Of a stretch of DNA of 64,000 nt, positions 60,364 through 64,000 are shown in pieces (the first letter of the stretch is position 1; each line of letters starts with the position of its first letter). Origin of the DNA: Ricordea florida (taxonomy: Eukaryota > Cnidaria > Anthozoa > Corallimorpharia > Ricordeidae); contig OX453272.1 of assembly GCA_949710005.1 (NCBI GenBank), forward strand, positions 5,481,673 to 5,545,672, in the 5' to 3' direction. Below the pieces are notes generated by a model. The model had not been told where the DNA came from. It saw only the letters and a list, made by a program, of their open reading frames with translations, and made no database searches. Position numbers and translations under genes: made by a program.

Positions 60364-60440
60364 AGCCTTCTGCGCAGACGTCCTTAGGGCTCGTTTCTCC
60401 CTCACGGAAACGAGCCCTAAGGACGTCTGCGCTGGAGGCT
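60364..60440. repeat. Near-perfect 34-bp inverted repeat
   Basis: CGCAGACGTCCTTAGGGCTC and its complement flank a 9-base loop: a tight hairpin, probably a small foldback element. Confidence 0.7.
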
Positions 60441-62189
60441 GAACTACTACAAGCACCGCTCATTTCCCATAGCAAACAATTGTACTGCACAAGAAAATAT
60501 AAAATGCGATGATATGTATAAATTAACATCATAATGAGAAAGCATTTCCATAAATTTAGTTATTTATACACCTTCAATTTCTGCAGTAAATATCGGAACG
60601 GTTCATCGAGAGCATGCGCTCTTTTCTAGGTACTTATTAATGGCCGCGGGAGACTCTCGTCACTCATTGGCTAGAGGCAACCAAGTTTGCGTGGGAAAGT
60701 ATTTTGGGAACAATTAATTCAAAATATAGGAATCATGTTGTTGTTTGTCCAGTTAATGGGATCCTTACTGTCAATAACTACCTAGACTTTCACTCAATAA
60801 AACAAGCACTGTGATTGGCTGATTCTTGGTGATGTGCTTCTGATCAAATTCAAATGTATCTCGACCGGGATACCATTGCGCAGTTGTTGCCCGCTAACCG
60901 AACACAACAGCACGTGATCAGTTCATGACTAAATTAAAAAAAAAAATGGCTGATCTTCTAAATTCCTCGGGAAACTAGTTAGTTTTGTTTTCCCTCGAGT
61001 TCTGATGTTTCACTCGACTTCGTTTCGGGAAAACATCAGGACTCTCGGGGAAAGAAAAACTGTTTCTCTCGGGACCATTCACCAAGTGTATAATGACTGC
61101 TGTTTCGTACTCACTGAATCCAGATGGTTTCCTTCTTATGGGTACCCATAATCCAGGTATATAAACACGTTCTCCTAAGTTTAAGAGATAAAACTCTGAT
61201 ATATCTAAAAGAAGAATCCACTGCCTTTGTACTTGTTACTATAACTCAGTTGCAAAAATGATACATAGATATTTGCTGCGAGCGAGCGTAGCGAGTGAGC
61301 AGCGAAACTATTCTCGAAGTTGGGCTTCCTGTGGTGCCTGATAGTAATGCAGAGAGGCTCCTCGATTTTTTTCGCGATGTCCGCATAAATTAATCACCAT
61401 GGATACATAAATTACTTACGAGCGCATGCAGTGTTTGTCACTATGTAATCAGCGGTAGCCTACGAAAGACATGAGCCAACTCACAACCACGAGGGTTCTC
61501 TTGGATCTGCGTTCTTCTTACTCGGTAGGTTACGAAATTTATCATGCTAAATTCTACTTTTTTCGCTCGTGGAAGTATTCATCAAGGTAATAATCGTTTC
61601 AGCGATATTTCTAGAGGAAGACAGTGTGCTTTTATAAGTCTTTCAGCTTTGCTATGTGCCAATTCGAGCGATATTATCACATGGTAGACCGACGCTATCG
61701 ATAGAGTTCTAATCGAAGGAGATGATATGTACCTAAAAGCTTTTGAAGACTTATCTATACCTGACGAAGAGACGATTTCTTTGAACTATCTGCCTGATCG
61801 AGTCCTTTGCTCAACGATACGAACAACCATTGAGACAAAGCATAACAGCCAAACTATTGACTTCTGTCAATATAGACTATATTTCATATAATAACCATTA
61901 AAAGTTTAAAGTTTGTATTTTATATACTAAGGATTGGAATTTTATACATTTGATATAACAATAGTTTTGTACATTATATTTTACATGATTGCCATTTTAA
62001 TGATGTCAGCTGTTAAAATTTTATAGTTTAAAGTTTATATTTAATAAATACATTGTTGAATGTAAAAAAAATGTCTCTGCTTTTCTTTGGTACCTCTATT
62101 ACACTTTGTATATCTTAAAAGTTAAATCGCAGCATTTTCACCTTCTGAAAAGAAGTTCTAGTTAGAGGAATTACCACTACTGTACTTAC

Positions 62190-62213
62190 TCTTTTTTCTC
62201 TGGGATGAATTAT
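62190..62213 (-). CDS. Candidate mini-exon of gene E
   Basis: 24 bases between acceptor ATTTTTCAG and donor A|GTAAGT, phase 1-1, encoding DNSSQRKK. It fits the frame of the EGF exon upstream, but short polar exons are easy to find by chance. Confidence 0.3.
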
Positions 62214-63117
62214 CTGAAAAATATAAGATCAAAATTGGTTGAGACAAAAAGTAGAAATGAAAATTGATTTATTTTTCTTTGCTTTTACAGGGGGAGAGGG
62301 AGGTTACATGTTTTCATGTTTCCTTAATCTCTTGGCATTTTTCTCCCTTGTTCCTCATTAATAAAACCATTTGTTCCCTAATTTTTGTTCCCCTGCTCCC
62401 AGAAATTTAATCAGAGGTTCAAAAAATACCTCCTGTTCCCTGAAAAGAGATGTCTTACTCCATGTTCCCTGTGAGGGGGTTCACTGCTTACATGCAGTTT
62501 CATAAACTTAATGTAGGTTTGTAATACTGTACTCAGTGCAGGTACTATTTTATCAGTTCAATTACCCTCCACATGGTTGTCTGTATTCTTCAATTGCTGA
62601 AGGAAAATATTGGTATTATGTGACTATATTATTTATTAATTAGAGGTCTTAACCAACAATAGTTATTGTGTACAATATTACTGAAAAAAAGTCAGGAGCA
62701 AAACTGTGCCACTCAACCATCAAGTGCTGTGCCCATGGTCAACAAGAATTTGAATTTGCTGGTACACACTTGTGTAAGAAGCTCAAGGACGCCTTTCCAC
62801 AAAATTCCACTAGAGGATTTCATTGATGACTGTCGCTTAAATGCTAGCGAGCGTGTGTCCACTAATTTTAGAAGGTGAAAAGTGGGGTTTACCACTGACT
62901 TTGTAAATTAATATTTTAAGATTTTCTTTTTTTAATATTTTTATTATTATCATGCTGACAATTTTGTTTTCCAGTTTCATAGTTGTACATAAATATTTTA
63001 GTTGCTTTATGAATAAAGTTATGGTTCTACTTCTTCTGATAATTGTAAATTATTATTATTAAATTGTTAATCATTTAATTACAAACATGTCTATTTAATC
63101 ATTGGTTTAGGTTGTAC

Positions 63118-63279
63118 CTCTATGGCAGCCACTTCCAATAATCCAACCATCTCCAACAAAGCCCTCTTGGCAAACACAAGAGAAGGCACCATCTGTTTCA
63201 TAGCATTTTGCATTTCCATCACAAACAAGCTTTTCCAAGGAACTAAATTTACCAGAACAAGGTTTGGCTTGTAGTTCTC
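63118..63279 (-). CDS. Gene E: EGF-like exon of a fourth gene (partial)
   Basis: 54 codons, phase 1-1, acceptor AATTTTAG, donor G|GTACAA. ETDGAFSCVCQEGFVGDG is a classic EGF core (x-G-x-F-x-C-x-C-x-x-G-[FY]-x-G-[DN]-G), with cysteines before it and CHR after. It does not match the R, P or Q types, so it belongs to a different gene. A possible upstream mini-exon lies at 63807-63827 and a downstream one at 62190-62213; both are phase 1-1. The gene extends beyond the right edge. Confidence 0.75.
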
Positions 63280-64000
63280 CTAAAATTGCGTAAAACTGCA
63301 TTTAATTGCCTTTTATAGCCTAGCTATAAACATCATTAAACATCATACATTTGCTGGGAAAAATACCAGGCTCCCATTTTTAGATATTTTGGGGTATTTA
63401 AAGAATACTCACGGGAATCCAAAATGTGGAAGAATGATAATGAAACAAGTTACAACAATTAAACCTGGATGTGCCTCGTGTCACTTTGCCAGTAAATTTG
63501 TGTACTTTTGGGATTTTCCGTTAATACACTTGTGAAAAATTCCATAATGAAAATGTAGTCTTTTCTCCTGTAATATATATTAGTAGTTAATAATTTATGG
63601 CACAAGATACAATCAGTGTTAATGCAGAAAAGCCATTTTATGACAGAATACATATTTTTCTTTGGGTCTCAGTACTTCTTCTAACCTAGTATAACATAAA
63701 GCAAAGCTAATTTTCTGCCACATTACTCAAGGTCACGTAAGAAATACAACACATGAATTTTGTTTTTTATTGTGGTTAACAGTTTATCAAAGAGGCTTGC
63801 ACTAACCTTCTTGTTCACTGCCATCCACTGATACCAAATCAAAGAAAAAATGGAAATTATTTTGCTACACATTCAAATGATAACTGGTACGTTTAAGCAT
63901 AGTCCCACAAAGAATCAATGCTTACGCCTAAGATCTGAATTGTAATTCTCCTAAGCAATAGCCTTAAATTTCTTATACAAAAGTATGTAGAGTTAAGAAC

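Larger units (their letters stand above)
56109..62189. other. Gene-poor stretch upstream of gene C
   Basis: Gene C promoter side, an (AAATA)n tract near 57090, an AAATTTGGC-rich run (58325-58405), the dispersed repeat at 58915, palindromes at 60364-60440 and 60930-61085, and A/T-rich DNA. Apart from the weak ORF at 57219 I see no convincing gene. Confidence 0.45.

Noticed and set aside
62666..62895. Open frames on both strands near gene E
   Set aside because: No ATG start in good context, no recognised domain and no splice support; the surroundings look like repeats.
1..64000. CRISPR arrays, bacterial operons, riboswitches
   Set aside because: The sequence is intron-bearing eukaryotic DNA; the tandem repeats present are satellites and microsatellites without spacer structure.

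Overview
This is eukaryotic, AT-rich genomic DNA with long introns, GT-AG splice sites, many short inverted-repeat DNA transposons and two tRNA-derived SINEs. The gene content suits a cnidarian, most likely an anthozoan such as a stony coral. That placement is inferred from gene style and repeats, not from a marker gene.

Most of the window holds three paralogous genes for secreted proteins built from tandem EGF-like modules. I call them A, B and C. Nearly every module is one exon, and every internal exon is phase 1-1, so modules can be gained or lost without breaking the frame. Gene A (minus, 11106 leftwards, running off the left edge) and gene B (plus, 12139-31494) are head to head, about 1 kb apart. 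Gene B reads as a complete 668-residue protein: signal peptide, 15 EGF-like modules and a hydrophobic C-terminal tail typical of a GPI-anchor signal. Gene C (minus, 56108-43065) reads as a complete 578-residue protein with the same start and end but a different middle. The exons fall into recurring types. A three-exon block R-P-Q occurs once in C and three times in B (with one extra R exon). In A it occurs twice, plus a lone third Q. Gene C instead has five consecutive DIDEC-type modules with an unusual C-x2-C spacing. All three genes keep the same first two modules, and B and C keep the same last EGF module and tail.

Between B and C lie two ordinary housekeeping-type genes, tail to tail: TMEM107 (plus, 33152-36102, 5 exons, 140 residues; ciliary transition zone) and an ATP10-family mitochondrial ATP synthase assembly factor (minus, 41354-37219, 7 exons, 261 residues).

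The 5.3-kb intron between C6 and C7 holds a nested, oppositely oriented small gene: a TATA box, a 5' noncoding exon, a 62-residue secreted peptide with no cysteine, and a polyadenylation signal. The same intron holds a frameshifted remnant of a Crypton-like (DUF3504) recombinase and a SINE. The stretch 56.1-63.1 kb is mostly repeats with one weak small ORF. At the right edge is one exon of a fourth, distinct EGF-containing gene (minus).

The introns are rich in foldback elements, several present in two or more copies. A roughly 105-bp satellite is shared by genes B and C. One segment of gene B (part of exon B8 with its intron) has been copied in inverted orientation 2 kb downstream.
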